DNA from: Gemmatimonadota bacterium
GTDB lineage: Bacteria > Gemmatimonadota > Gemmatimonadetes > Gemmatimonadales > Gemmatimonadaceae
NCBI GenBank assembly: GCA_016714015.1
Contig: JADJNZ010000004.1
Span: forward strand, 496,001-560,000
DNA length: 64,000 nucleotides
Direction of reading: 5' to 3'
Part shown: one piece after another, positions 45,296-53,935 of the stretch
Layout of the letters: every line of letters begins with the position of its first letter
Position numbering within the stretch: the first letter of the stretch is position 1
Translations under genes and position numbers: made by a program
The notes under the pieces: generated by a model
Seen by the model: the letters and a program-made list of their open reading frames with translations, nothing else
Databases searched by the model: none
What the model was told of the DNA's origin: nothing

Positions 45296-48114
45296 CGAAG
45301 CTTCGGGTTGGTGAACTGGCAACGGAGTTCGGCGTCTCCGCCGAGGAAGTGATGGGCTTGCTTCGCTCGATGGAGATCGTCGCGCGCAATCCCGCGTCCC
45401 CGCTCACGGATGAGCAGGTGGCGCGCGCGCGCCTGCGCTGGGAGCGCGAGAAGCGCCATCGCTCGGCCCCGGTGGAGGCCGCGCCGGCGAAGAAGAAGAA
45501 GGCCCCGGTCAAGGACGCCGAGGCCGAGGCCGCGCCCGTCGCCAAGAAGCCCACCGCCAAGAAGAAGGCCCCCGAGCCCGAGCCTGCGCCCGCGCCGGTC
45601 GAGGAGGCCAAGCCGTCCACGCGCCGTCGCCGCGCGGCGGACGTTGCCCAGGCCGAGGCCGAGGCCGCCGCGGCCGCCGAGCAGGCCGCGGTCGAGGCCG
45701 CGGCCGCCGAGGCCGCTGCGCAGGCGGAGCGTGAGGCGCAGGCCCGCGTCGCCGAGGAGCGCGCGCGGGCCGAGGCGGCCGAGCGCGAACTCGCCCGCGC
45801 CCGGCACGAGGAGGCCGAGCGGCAGCGTGCGATCGCCGAAGCGGCACGCGCCGCGTCGGAGCCACCGTCGGCCCCGGCCCCGCCGTCCGTTGCGCCGGGT
45901 GCCACGCACCACGCGGCGCCCATCGCCTCCGCGGCGCCGCAGGCCCCCTCGCGTCCGCGTCCGCAGCCGATCGTGCCCGCTGCGCCGCGCCCGCGTCCGG
46001 TCACCAGTGGCATGCCGATGCCGCCGCGACCGATCGCGTCGGCCTCGCCTGGCGGCGGACTCGGCGGCGGTCGCCGGGACGATCGCGGTCGGTCGGGCGG
46101 ACCGGGTGGGCCCGGACAGGGTGGGGGCCAAGGTGGCGCCCCGTCCAGCGGCGCCCCGTCCTCCGGGCCGAGGCGTGGGAAGAAGGGGAAGCGCGTCGAT
46201 CAGGAAGCGGTGACGGCGAACATCTCGCGCACGATGCGCCAGATGGGCGGCGCGCCGGGCAAGCGGCGCGATCGGGCGGGTGCCGATGCGCGTGAGGAAC
46301 TCGAGGCAATCCGCGCCGAGATGGCGGAGCGCGAGAAGAAGCTCGTCCGCGTGAACGAGTTCATCACCGTCAGCGAACTCGCCGAGGTCATGAAGACCCC
46401 GGCGACGCAGATCGTCGCGTTCGCGTTCAAGCATCTCGGGCTGATGGTGACGATCAACCAGCGCATGGACTTCGACCAGATCGAGCTCATCGCGAGCGAG
46501 TTCGGCTTCATCGCCACCAAGGAAGAGGACTACGCCGCCGCCCCCGAGGAGCAGGCGAAGGACGCGGCGGAGGACCTCAAGTTCCGTCCGCCCGTCGTGA
46601 CCATCATGGGTCACGTCGACCACGGCAAGACTTCGTTGCTGGACTACATCCGCAAGGCGACGGTCGTCGCGGGCGAGGCCGGCGGCATCACGCAGCACAT
46701 CGGCGCATATCACGTGTCGCTGCCTGATGGTCGCGCCATCACCTTCCTCGACACGCCCGGTCACGAGGCCTTCACGGCCATGCGTGCGCGCGGCGCGCAG
46801 GTCACCGACATCGTCGTCCTCGTCGTCGCTGCGGATGACGCCGTGATGCCGCAGACCATCGAGGCGATCTCGCACGCCAAGAACGCCGGCGTGCCGATCA
46901 TCGTCGCGATCAACAAGATCGACCTCCCCACCGCGAATGCCATGAAGGTGCGCCAGGACCTCCTCCAGCACGGCGTCGTGCTCGAGGACTTCGGTGGCAC
47001 CACGCTCGCGAGCGAGATCTCGGCCAAGAAGGGGACCGGCGTGCCGGAACTCCTCGACCAGATCCTGCTCCAGGCCGAGATCCTCGACCTGAAGGCCAAC
47101 CCCGATCGCCGCGCCACCGGCTCCGTCGTCGAGGCGCAGCTCGACGCCGGCAAGGGTGCGGTCGCCACGATCCTCGTGCAGAACGGCACGCTCCGGGTCG
47201 GTGACGACTTCATCTGCGGGCTCTTCTCCGGACGCGTCCGCGCGCTGCTCGACGAGCGCGGCAAGACCGTCAAGTCCGCCGGTCCGGCCATCCCCGTGCA
47301 GGTGCTCGGCCTCACCGGTGTCCCGATGGCCGGCGACCAGTTCATCGCGGTCGCCGACGCCGCCGAAGCGCGCGAGATCGCGCAGCGGCGCGAGCGCCTC
47401 GACCGCGAAGCGCGCAGCCGGCGCACCGCGAAGGGCGCCGTCTCGCTCGAGGACTTCATGGCTTCGTCGGGCGCCGACGGCAAGCGCCAGCTCAAGCTCC
47501 TCATCAAGGCCGACCAGGGCGGTCCGTCGGAAGCGCTGGCCGACGCGCTCCAGCAACTCAGCAACGAGGAGGTGCAGGTCGAGGTCGTCGCGCGAGCGGT
47601 CGGAGCGGTGACCGAGAGCGACATCCTCCTCGCCAAGGCCTCCGGCGCGATCATCATCGGCTTCCACGTGCGCCCCGATACCAAGGCGCGCGCGATGGCC
47701 GATCGCGAAGGGGTCGAGATCAAGCTCTACCGCATCATCTACGAGGCCGTCGCCGATGTGCGCGCCGCCCTCGAGGGCATGCTGCGGCCGGAGGAGAAGG
47801 AGGTCATCGTCGGCGAGGCGGAGGTCCGCGACCTCTTCAAGGTGCCGAAGATCGGTGTCATCGCCGGTTGCTTCGTCCGCTCTGGGCTCATCAATCGCCA
47901 GGGCCGGGCGCGCGTCATCCGCGACGGCGTGGAGATCTACGAGGGGACCCTCGGCTCCCTCCGCCGCTTCAAGGACGACGTGAAGGAAGTGAAGGAAGGC
48001 TACGAGTGCGGTATCGGCGTCGACAACTTCAACGACCTCAAGGTCGGTGATCTCATCGAGGTCTACCGCAAGGAATCGGTCGCGCGCACGCTCGAGCCGT
48101 CGAAGGGCGGCTGA
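45292..48114 (+). CDS. infB: Translation initiation factor IF-2
   Basis: A 940-residue GTPase bringing fMet-tRNA to the 30S subunit. An IF2N domain (1-52) is followed by a roughly 255-residue low-complexity region rich in Ala, Pro, Glu, Arg and Gly (55-310). A second IF2N-like domain (about 345-403) leads to the G domain (GHVDHGKT at 440-447, DTPGHEA, NKID) and domains II-IV. The start is TTG, sharing bases with the previous stop, with AAGGGGGAAGG just upstream. The long linker makes it larger than E. coli IF2 (890). Confidence 0.97.
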   Translation: MTKLRVGELATEFGVSAEEVMGLLRSMEIVARNPASPLTDEQVARARLRWEREKRHRSAPVEAAPAKKKKAPVKDAEAEAAPVAKKPTAKKKAPEPEPAPAPVEEAKPSTRRRRAADVAQAEAEAAAAAEQAAVEAAAAEAAAQAEREAQARVAEERARAEAAERELARARHEEAERQRAIAEAARAASEPPSAPAPPSVAPGATHHAAPIASAAPQAPSRPRPQPIVPAAPRPRPVTSGMPMPPRPIASASPGGGLGGGRRDDRGRSGGPGGPGQGGGQGGAPSSGAPSSGPRRGKKGKRVDQEAVTANISRTMRQMGGAPGKRRDRAGADAREELEAIRAEMAEREKKLVRVNEFITVSELAEVMKTPATQIVAFAFKHLGLMVTINQRMDFDQIELIASEFGFIATKEEDYAAAPEEQAKDAAEDLKFRPPVVTIMGHVDHGKTSLLDYIRKATVVAGEAGGITQHIGAYHVSLPDGRAITFLDTPGHEAFTAMRARGAQVTDIVVLVVAADDAVMPQTIEAISHAKNAGVPIIVAINKIDLPTANAMKVRQDLLQHGVVLEDFGGTTLASEISAKKGTGVPELLDQILLQAEILDLKANPDRRATGSVVEAQLDAGKGAVATILVQNGTLRVGDDFICGLFSGRVRALLDERGKTVKSAGPAIPVQVLGLTGVPMAGDQFIAVADAAEAREIAQRRERLDREARSRRTAKGAVSLEDFMASSGADGKRQLKLLIKADQGGPSEALADALQQLSNEEVQVEVVARAVGAVTESDILLAKASGAIIIGFHVRPDTKARAMADREGVEIKLYRIIYEAVADVRAALEGMLRPEEKEVIVGEAEVRDLFKVPKIGVIAGCFVRSGLINRQGRARVIRDGVEIYEGTLGSLRRFKDDVKEVKEGYECGIGVDNFNDLKVGDLIEVYRKESVARTLEPSKGG

Positions 48115-48139
48115 GCGCGCGCGGGGCAGGAGCCCACTG

Positions 48140-48544
48140 ATGCCACCACGGGATCCACGCCGGGCCGACCGCGTCGGCGAGGCCATCCGCGAGGAGGTCG
48201 CCGCGTTCCTCGCGCGCGACGCCAAGGATCCGCGTCTCACGGGGCTCGTCACCGTGACCGCGGTCGAGATGACGCGCGACCTTCGTCACGCGAAGGTCTT
48301 CGTCAGCATCATGGGCACGGAGTCGGAACGGGCCGCCACCTTTGACGGCCTGAAGAGCACCGCGAGCTATCTTCGAAGCCGCATCGGTAAGTCGCTGCAG
48401 CTCCAGTTCGCGCCCGAGATCGCGTTCCGGGTGGACGAGTCGGTCGCCCGCGCGGCCCACATCGAGACGCTCCTCGCCGGCCTCCGCGAGCCGCCGGCCC
48501 CCGACGTCACCCCCGATGTCGCGCCGGAAGCCACCGACGGTTGA
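48140..48544 (+). CDS. rbfA: Ribosome-binding factor A
   Basis: A 134-residue 30S maturation factor with a KH-like fold. RADRVGEAIREEVAAFL, KDPRLTGLVTVTAVEMTRDLRHAKVFVS (core DPRLTGLVTVTAVEMTRDL) and FRVDESVARAAHIETLL match the family. A GGGGCAGGAG lies upstream of the ATG. It overlaps truB by 29 nt. Confidence 0.94.
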   Translation: MPPRDPRRADRVGEAIREEVAAFLARDAKDPRLTGLVTVTAVEMTRDLRHAKVFVSIMGTESERAATFDGLKSTASYLRSRIGKSLQLQFAPEIAFRVDESVARAAHIETLLAGLREPPAPDVTPDVAPEATDG

Positions 48545-49442
48545 TGGCCTGCTGCTCGTCGACAAGCCGGCCGGGGTCTCCTCACACGACGTCGTGAGCC
48601 TCGCGCGCCGCGCCATCGGCGAGAAGCGCATCGGCCACGCGGGCACGCTCGACCCGTTCGCCACGGGCTTGCTCGTGCTCCTCGTCGGGCGTGCCACGCG
48701 CCTCCTCCCGCACCTCCCCGGCGAGCCCAAGGTCTACGAGGCCACCATCCGCTTCGGCGCCGAGACGGACACCGAGGATCTCCACGGCGCCGTCGTCCGC
48801 GAGGCCCCGCTGCCGCAGCGCCAAGCGATCCTCGATGCGTTGCCGTCCCTCACGGGCGCGATCGACCAGGTCCCGCCCGCGTACTCCGCCAAGCGCATCG
48901 ACGGTGCGCGCGCGTACGACCTCGCGCGCCAGGGTGAGGTCGTCGCACTCAAGCCGGTACGCATCCGCGTCATGCGCTGGGAGGTCCTGGCGCTCACCGA
49001 CGAGCACGGCACGTCGGTCGCGCCGCACGAACCCACCGCCGACCCGCGTGTGCGCGAGGCCCGGGTGCGGATCATGTGCGGAGGCGGAACCTACGTCCGC
49101 TCGCTCGCGCGCGACCTCGCGCGTCTCGCGGGAAGTGCCGCCCACCTCACCCAGTTGCGGCGAACGCGGAGCGGGCCGTTCGACGTCGCGGACGCGCAGA
49201 CCCTTGAGGAACTCCGCGACGGCCTCGCGCGCGTGCACCCAGCGCTCTCCGCGCTCGAGGGGTTCCCGGTCCAGGCGTTGCAGGAGGAGGAGGTGCAGCG
49301 CGTCGCGCGGGGCATCGACGTGCCGGCGGCGGTGGACGGCGCATGGGGGGCCCTGACGAACGGCGAGGCCGGCGTGCTCGTCGCGCTCGCGGAACGACGG
49401 GACGATCGCTGGCAGCCGCGGGTGGTGATGCGTGAGGCCTAG
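48516..49442 (+). CDS. truB: tRNA pseudouridine-55 synthase
   Basis: A 308-residue enzyme making the universal pseudouridine 55 in the T loop of tRNAs. GLLLVDKPAGVSSHDVV opens the protein, and the catalytic Asp is in GHAGTLDPFATGLL. The tail includes the PUA-like region. ATG 48516 lies inside rbfA, and the end overlaps ribF by 11 nt. Confidence 0.95.
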   Translation: MSRRKPPTVDGLLLVDKPAGVSSHDVVSLARRAIGEKRIGHAGTLDPFATGLLVLLVGRATRLLPHLPGEPKVYEATIRFGAETDTEDLHGAVVREAPLPQRQAILDALPSLTGAIDQVPPAYSAKRIDGARAYDLARQGEVVALKPVRIRVMRWEVLALTDEHGTSVAPHEPTADPRVREARVRIMCGGGTYVRSLARDLARLAGSAAHLTQLRRTRSGPFDVADAQTLEELRDGLARVHPALSALEGFPVQALQEEEVQRVARGIDVPAAVDGAWGALTNGEAGVLVALAERRDDRWQPRVVMREA

Positions 49443-50382
49443 CATCGAGTTCGGCCTCCCGCCGCACGTCGGCGGCACTGTCTGCACGGTGGGCACGTTC
49501 GATGGAGTCCACCGCGGGCACCGCCTCGTCCTCGAGCGGCTCGCGGAGTGCGCGCGGGACCGAGGCCTCCCGGCCGTGCTCGTGACATTCGAGCCGCACC
49601 CGCTCCAGGTGGTGAATCCGGCCGCTGCCCCGCCACTGCTCACGGTCGGGGTCGAGAAGACCGAGGTGCTCGCCGAGAGCCCGATCGACTACGTCGTCGT
49701 GATTCCCTTCACGCCCACGCTCGCGACCTACGGTGCGGACGCGTTCGTCGACCTCGTGCTCCGGGAGCAGCTCGGCCTGCGGTACCTCCTCGTCGGCTAC
49801 GACCACGGGTTCGGGCGCGGGCGGTCAGGCGATGCCTCGGTGCTCCAGGCACTCGGTGCATCGCGCGGATTCGGGGTCGAGGTGGTGCCCCCGGTGCTCG
49901 GGACCGACGGGCGTCCCATCTCCTCGACGACGATCCGACGCGCGGTCGCCGGGGGGGACCTCGTGCGGGCGGCGGACGGCCTCGGTCGCGCCTACAGTGC
50001 GAGCGGGACGGTGGGGCAGGGCGCGCAACGCGGTCGCACGCTCGGGTTCCGCACGATCAACATCGCGCTCCCCCCTGCGCACAAGCTGATGCCCCCCGAG
50101 GGGGTGTACGCGGTGCGGGTGCAGACGCCCCGCGGCGCCTTCGGCGGCATGATGAACCTCGGACCACGTCCGACGTTCGAGGAATCGGATCCGCGCCTCG
50201 AGGCCCACCTCTTCGACGTCGAGGGGGATTTCTACGGCATGCGCGTCCGACTCGATTTCGTGGCGCGACTGCGCGAGACGCGGAAGTTCGAATCCCCCGA
50301 GGCACTCCGCGCGCAGTTGGTCCGAGATGAAGGGGCCGCCCGTGCGGCCCTTGCCGGTCAGCCGGTCGTTGACCTGGGGTGA
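49432..50382 (+). CDS. ribF: Bifunctional riboflavin kinase / FAD synthetase
   Basis: A 316-residue enzyme converting riboflavin to FMN and FAD. The FAD-synthetase half has GTFDGVHRGHR and ISSTTIRRAV. The kinase half has RGRTLGFRTINI and LGPRPTFEESDPRLEAHLF (core GPRPTF). The last gene of the rimP operon, as in many bacteria. Confidence 0.95.
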   Translation: MRPSIEFGLPPHVGGTVCTVGTFDGVHRGHRLVLERLAECARDRGLPAVLVTFEPHPLQVVNPAAAPPLLTVGVEKTEVLAESPIDYVVVIPFTPTLATYGADAFVDLVLREQLGLRYLLVGYDHGFGRGRSGDASVLQALGASRGFGVEVVPPVLGTDGRPISSTTIRRAVAGGDLVRAADGLGRAYSASGTVGQGAQRGRTLGFRTINIALPPAHKLMPPEGVYAVRVQTPRGAFGGMMNLGPRPTFEESDPRLEAHLFDVEGDFYGMRVRLDFVARLRETRKFESPEALRAQLVRDEGAARAALAGQPVVDLG

Positions 50383-50403
50383 CGCCCAACCCGTTGTATT
50401 CGA

Positions 50404-50432
50404 TTGACTTGCCCCGTTTGCGTCGGTACTCT
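50404..50432 (+). promoter_or_regulatory. secD-secF-tatD promoter
   Basis: TTGACT (50404-50409), 17-bp spacer, TACTCT (50427-50432). Start near 50439, about 35 nt before the secD ATG. No Shine-Dalgarno sequence is visible before the ATG. Confidence 0.8.
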
Positions 50433-50473
50433 TCAAGGCTTCATTGGCCCAGTTCCCCCAATCCAGTTTCGCG

Positions 50474-52099
50474 ATGCAGAATCTGAAGACGCGCCTTGCC
50501 GTGATCGCGGCGCTCGTGCTCCTGTCCGCCTGGCAGCTGTGGCCGCGGACCGTCGTCGAGCGCATCTCGCGTGACGGCGTGTTCGTGGATGACACCGTCA
50601 GCCGCGTCCCGCTCAAGCTCGGTCTGGACCTCCAGGGCGGCATGCACCTCGCGCTCGAGGTCGACCAGTCGAAGCAGACGGTCGAGAACGTGAGCGAAGC
50701 CCTCGACCTCGCGCTCAAGGTCGTCCGGACGCGCATCGACGAGTTCGGCGTCGCCGAGCCGGTAGTGCAGAAGGTCGGCGACGACCGCATCATCGTCGAG
50801 CTCCCCGGCATCTCCGACCGCGAACGCGCCTCGGCCGTGGTGCAGAAGGCGGCGTTCCTCAAGTTCCAGATCACCGACGAAACGCAGGCCCTCGAGCGCG
50901 TGATCCCGCGGCTCGACGGCATCGTGAAGGAGCAGAAGCTCGCGAATGCCGCGCCGACCGCGGCGGCCGACACCGGTGCGGGCAATGCCCTCGGCGGACT
51001 GCTCCAGAGCGCCGACTCGACCGCGAAGGCGGACACCGCCGGCACCTCGACCGACGGTCCGTTCCGCCGCGGGGTCTCGCCGGGTTCGATGCCAGGGCAG
51101 TACGTCGTGAGCAAGGCCGACTACCCGCTCATCCGGTCGCTGCTCGAGAACCCGCTGATCCAGGCCGCGCTGCCCCCGGGAAAGGATGTGCGCTGGGGCA
51201 CCGATTCGCTGATGCTCGGCACGCAGTCGTACCAGACCCTCTACGTGCTCGACTCGCGCGCCATCATCGACGGCACCTACCTCCAGACGGCGACGCCGAA
51301 CCAGGACCCTCTCGAGGGCGCGAAGGTCGACTTCGTGTTCAACACCGAGGGGGGTAGCCGCTTCCGCAAGGAGACGGCCCGGCACATCGGCGACAACATG
51401 GCGATCGTACTCGACGAGCGCGTGATGAGTGCGCCCGTGATCCAGAGCGCGATCGGCGCCCGCGGGCAGATCACGATGGGCGGCCGTGACCTCCAGGCGG
51501 CGCAGGACCTCGCGCTTGTGCTCCGCGCTGGCTCGCTGCCGGTGCCGCTCAAGGTGGCGGAGGCCCGCGAGATCGGCGCGTCGCTGGGACAGGATTCGAT
51601 CGATTCCGGCATCCTCGCCGGCAGCATCGCGATCATCGGCGTGATCGTCGTCATGGTCGGTTACTACCGCTACTCCGGCATGCTGTCGATCGCCGCACTC
51701 GTGCTGTATGTGCTCTTCACGCTGGCCGCCCTCGCCGCGTTCGATGCGGTGCTCACGCTCCCCGGCCTCGCCGGCTTCGTGCTGTCCATCGGCATCGCGG
51801 TCGACGCGAACGTGCTGATCTTCGAGCGCATCCGCGAGGAACTCGACCACGGCAAGACGGTGCGGACCGCGATCGAGGAGGGCTTCCAGCACGCGATGAG
51901 CGCGATCGTCGACTCGAACGTCTCGACCGTCCTCACCGCCGCGGTGCTCTACCAGTACGGCACCGGACCGGTGAAGGGCTTCGCCGTCACGCTCGTCGCC
52001 GGTATCGCCGCCTCGATGATCACCTCGATCTTCGTGACCAAGACCTTCTTCTACGTCTGGCTCTCGCGCACGCGCGGTGAGCAGGCCCTGAGCATCTGA
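50474..52099 (+). CDS. secD: Protein translocase subunit SecD
   Basis: A 541-residue RND-type subunit that uses the proton gradient to help pull proteins out of the Sec channel. A first membrane helix (7-24), LGLDLQGGMHLALEVD, a large periplasmic domain with an Ala/Thr-rich insert (about 160-200), and five C-terminal helices carrying the SecD motif GFVLSIGIAVDANVLIFERI (core AVDANVLIFERI). ATG 50474 gives a normal N-terminus; TTG 50444 would add 10 residues. One-base overlap with secF. Confidence 0.95.
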   Translation: MQNLKTRLAVIAALVLLSAWQLWPRTVVERISRDGVFVDDTVSRVPLKLGLDLQGGMHLALEVDQSKQTVENVSEALDLALKVVRTRIDEFGVAEPVVQKVGDDRIIVELPGISDRERASAVVQKAAFLKFQITDETQALERVIPRLDGIVKEQKLANAAPTAAADTGAGNALGGLLQSADSTAKADTAGTSTDGPFRRGVSPGSMPGQYVVSKADYPLIRSLLENPLIQAALPPGKDVRWGTDSLMLGTQSYQTLYVLDSRAIIDGTYLQTATPNQDPLEGAKVDFVFNTEGGSRFRKETARHIGDNMAIVLDERVMSAPVIQSAIGARGQITMGGRDLQAAQDLALVLRAGSLPVPLKVAEAREIGASLGQDSIDSGILAGSIAIIGVIVVMVGYYRYSGMLSIAALVLYVLFTLAALAAFDAVLTLPGLAGFVLSIGIAVDANVLIFERIREELDHGKTVRTAIEEGFQHAMSAIVDSNVSTVLTAAVLYQYGTGPVKGFAVTLVAGIAASMITSIFVTKTFFYVWLSRTRGEQALSI

Positions 52100-53052
52100 T
52101 GCTGCGCATCCTCCACGACACCAAGATCGATTTCATCAAGCACTGGCGCACGGCCATCATCCTGACCGTCGCCTTCGTCGTGCTCGGTCTCGGCTCCGGC
52201 GTCTTGACGGGCTGGTTCAGCTACTCCATCGAGTTCACCGGCGGGACGCTCCTCCAGCTCGAGTTCAAGGAGGCCCCGGATGCGGCGCGCCTGCGCGCGG
52301 CGGTGGACAAGGCCGGGATCAAGGGCGCGGAGATCCAGCAGTTCGGATCGCCGACGTCGTACACGATCAAGGCACAGGACGAGGCCAGCGTGGCGGCGCA
52401 GGATGCGGGCGCCGAGGGCGTCTCGAAGACCATCACCGACGCGCTCACCGCAGAGCTCGGCGCCGGCAGCTTCGAGGTCGCCGATCGCATGGCCGTCGGG
52501 CCGCGCGTGGGCAGCGAGCTCCGTCGCGGTGCGATCGTCGCGATCCTCATCTCGTTCCTCGTCACGATGGCGTACCTCGCCATCCGCTTCGAGTGGCGCT
52601 TCGGCGTCTCGGCCGTGATCGCGACGGCACACGACATCCTCGCGACGCTCGCGTTCATCAAGCTGATCGATCTCGAGGTCTCGCTCACGGTCATCGCGGC
52701 GATCCTCACCGTGGTGGGCTATTCCCTGAACGACACGATCATCATCTTCGACCGCGTGCGCGAGAACCTGCGCAAGAAGCGGAAGGAGCCGCTGTACGAC
52801 ACGTTGAACCGCTCGGTGAACGAGACGCTACCGCGTTCCGTCCTCACGCACGGGACGACGCTCGCGGCGACGATGTCGCTGCTGATCTTCGGGGGCGAGG
52901 TCATCCGGCCGTTCGCCTGGGTCATGAGCTTCGGCATCTTCACCGGTACCTTCTCGTCGATCTTCGTCGCCTCGCCGATCCTGATGTGGGTCGAGGCGAA
53001 GTGGCCGCGCGAGAATGACGTGCGCGGCGCGGCGGCCCCGGCCAAGGCCTGA
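52099..53052 (+). CDS. secF: Protein translocase subunit SecF
   Basis: A 317-residue partner of SecD. The first helix (about 15-35), SIEFTGGTLLQLEF in the periplasmic loop, then five helices with GYSLNDTIIIFDRVRENL (core SLNDTIIIFDR) and SVNETLPRSVLTHGTTL (core NETLPRS) are classical. Adjacent to secD as always. Confidence 0.95.
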   Translation: MLRILHDTKIDFIKHWRTAIILTVAFVVLGLGSGVLTGWFSYSIEFTGGTLLQLEFKEAPDAARLRAAVDKAGIKGAEIQQFGSPTSYTIKAQDEASVAAQDAGAEGVSKTITDALTAELGAGSFEVADRMAVGPRVGSELRRGAIVAILISFLVTMAYLAIRFEWRFGVSAVIATAHDILATLAFIKLIDLEVSLTVIAAILTVVGYSLNDTIIIFDRVRENLRKKRKEPLYDTLNRSVNETLPRSVLTHGTTLAATMSLLIFGGEVIRPFAWVMSFGIFTGTFSSIFVASPILMWVEAKWPRENDVRGAAAPAKA

Positions 53053-53054
53053 GC

Positions 53055-53888
53055 TTGCCCGCCCGGCTCGACCCGGAGCCCCGGCGCGACGAGCACGCCG
53101 GGGCTTCGTCGTCTCCGCTCCCCTTCATCGACTCGCACGCCCACATCGCCGCTGAGGGCTTTGACGAGGACCGCGAGGCCGTATTGGGCCGCCTGCATGA
53201 CGCCGGTGGCCAGGGCGTGATCTGCATCGGAGAGTCGCTCGAGGCCGCCAGGCGGGCGAATACGCTCGCCGCGGGGCATCCCGGGCGCATCTGGTGGACC
53301 GCCGGCGTCCATCCGCACGATGCGGCCGGGTACGACCCCGGCACCGACGGCCCGGTGATCCGCCAGGCCATGCGCGACGGGGCGGTCGCCGTGGGCGAAT
53401 GCGGACTCGACTACCACTACGACCACTCCCCGCGACCGCTCCAGCGGCGCGCGTTCGCCGACCAGCTCGCGCTCGCCAAGGAGACGGGGCGGCCCGTCGT
53501 CCTCCACACGCGCGATGCCGAGGAGGACACGACGGCGATGCTCCGCGAGGCGGGTGACGCCGGCATCCGCGGGGTGCTGCACTGCTACACTGGCTCCCTC
53601 GCCCTCGCGGAGGTCGGGCTCGCCGCCGGCTGGTCCGTCTCGTTCAGCGGGATCGTGACGTTCAAGAAGTGGGACGACCTCGACCTGCTCCGGCTCGTTC
53701 CCGCCGACCGGCTGCTCGTCGAGAGCGACAGCCCGTATCTCGCTCCGGTCCCGTTCCGCGGCAAGCGCAACGAGCCGGCCTGGTGTGCGTATACGCTTCG
53801 GCGGCTCGCCGAGGTGCGCGCCGTGGATCCCGCGGTGCTCGCGGCGCAGGTGCTGGGCAACACCCGACGGTTGTTCGCGCTGGACTGA
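53055..53888 (+). CDS. tatD: TatD-family metal-dependent DNase
   Basis: A 277-residue TIM-barrel hydrolase. Metal-site residues: DSHAHIA (H28, H30), GECGLDYHY, LHTRDAEEDT, LHCYTG and ESDSPYLAP. Members act as 3'-5' exonucleases in DNA repair or as D-aminoacyl-tRNA-type hydrolases. The TTG start at 53055 gives about 20 extra residues before the first motif, so a start closer to the motif is possible. It starts 2 nt after secF. Confidence 0.9.
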   Translation: MPARLDPEPRRDEHAGASSSPLPFIDSHAHIAAEGFDEDREAVLGRLHDAGGQGVICIGESLEAARRANTLAAGHPGRIWWTAGVHPHDAAGYDPGTDGPVIRQAMRDGAVAVGECGLDYHYDHSPRPLQRRAFADQLALAKETGRPVVLHTRDAEEDTTAMLREAGDAGIRGVLHCYTGSLALAEVGLAAGWSVSFSGIVTFKKWDDLDLLRLVPADRLLVESDSPYLAPVPFRGKRNEPAWCAYTLRRLAEVRAVDPAVLAAQVLGNTRRLFALD

Positions 53889-53935
53889 GCTGTTCCTCGT
53901 TCCTTCCACCCCCCTCGAGGCTTAGCATTCCGGTC

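Noticed and set aside
45091..48252. Very long antisense open frame (about 1050 codons) opposite infB
   Set aside because: It arises from the third-position GC bias of infB and has no recognisable domain or start signal. Similar long frames opposite selD/fhs (53585-57196), mutL (18845-20911), the SulP gene and the GlmU-like gene were rejected for the same reason.
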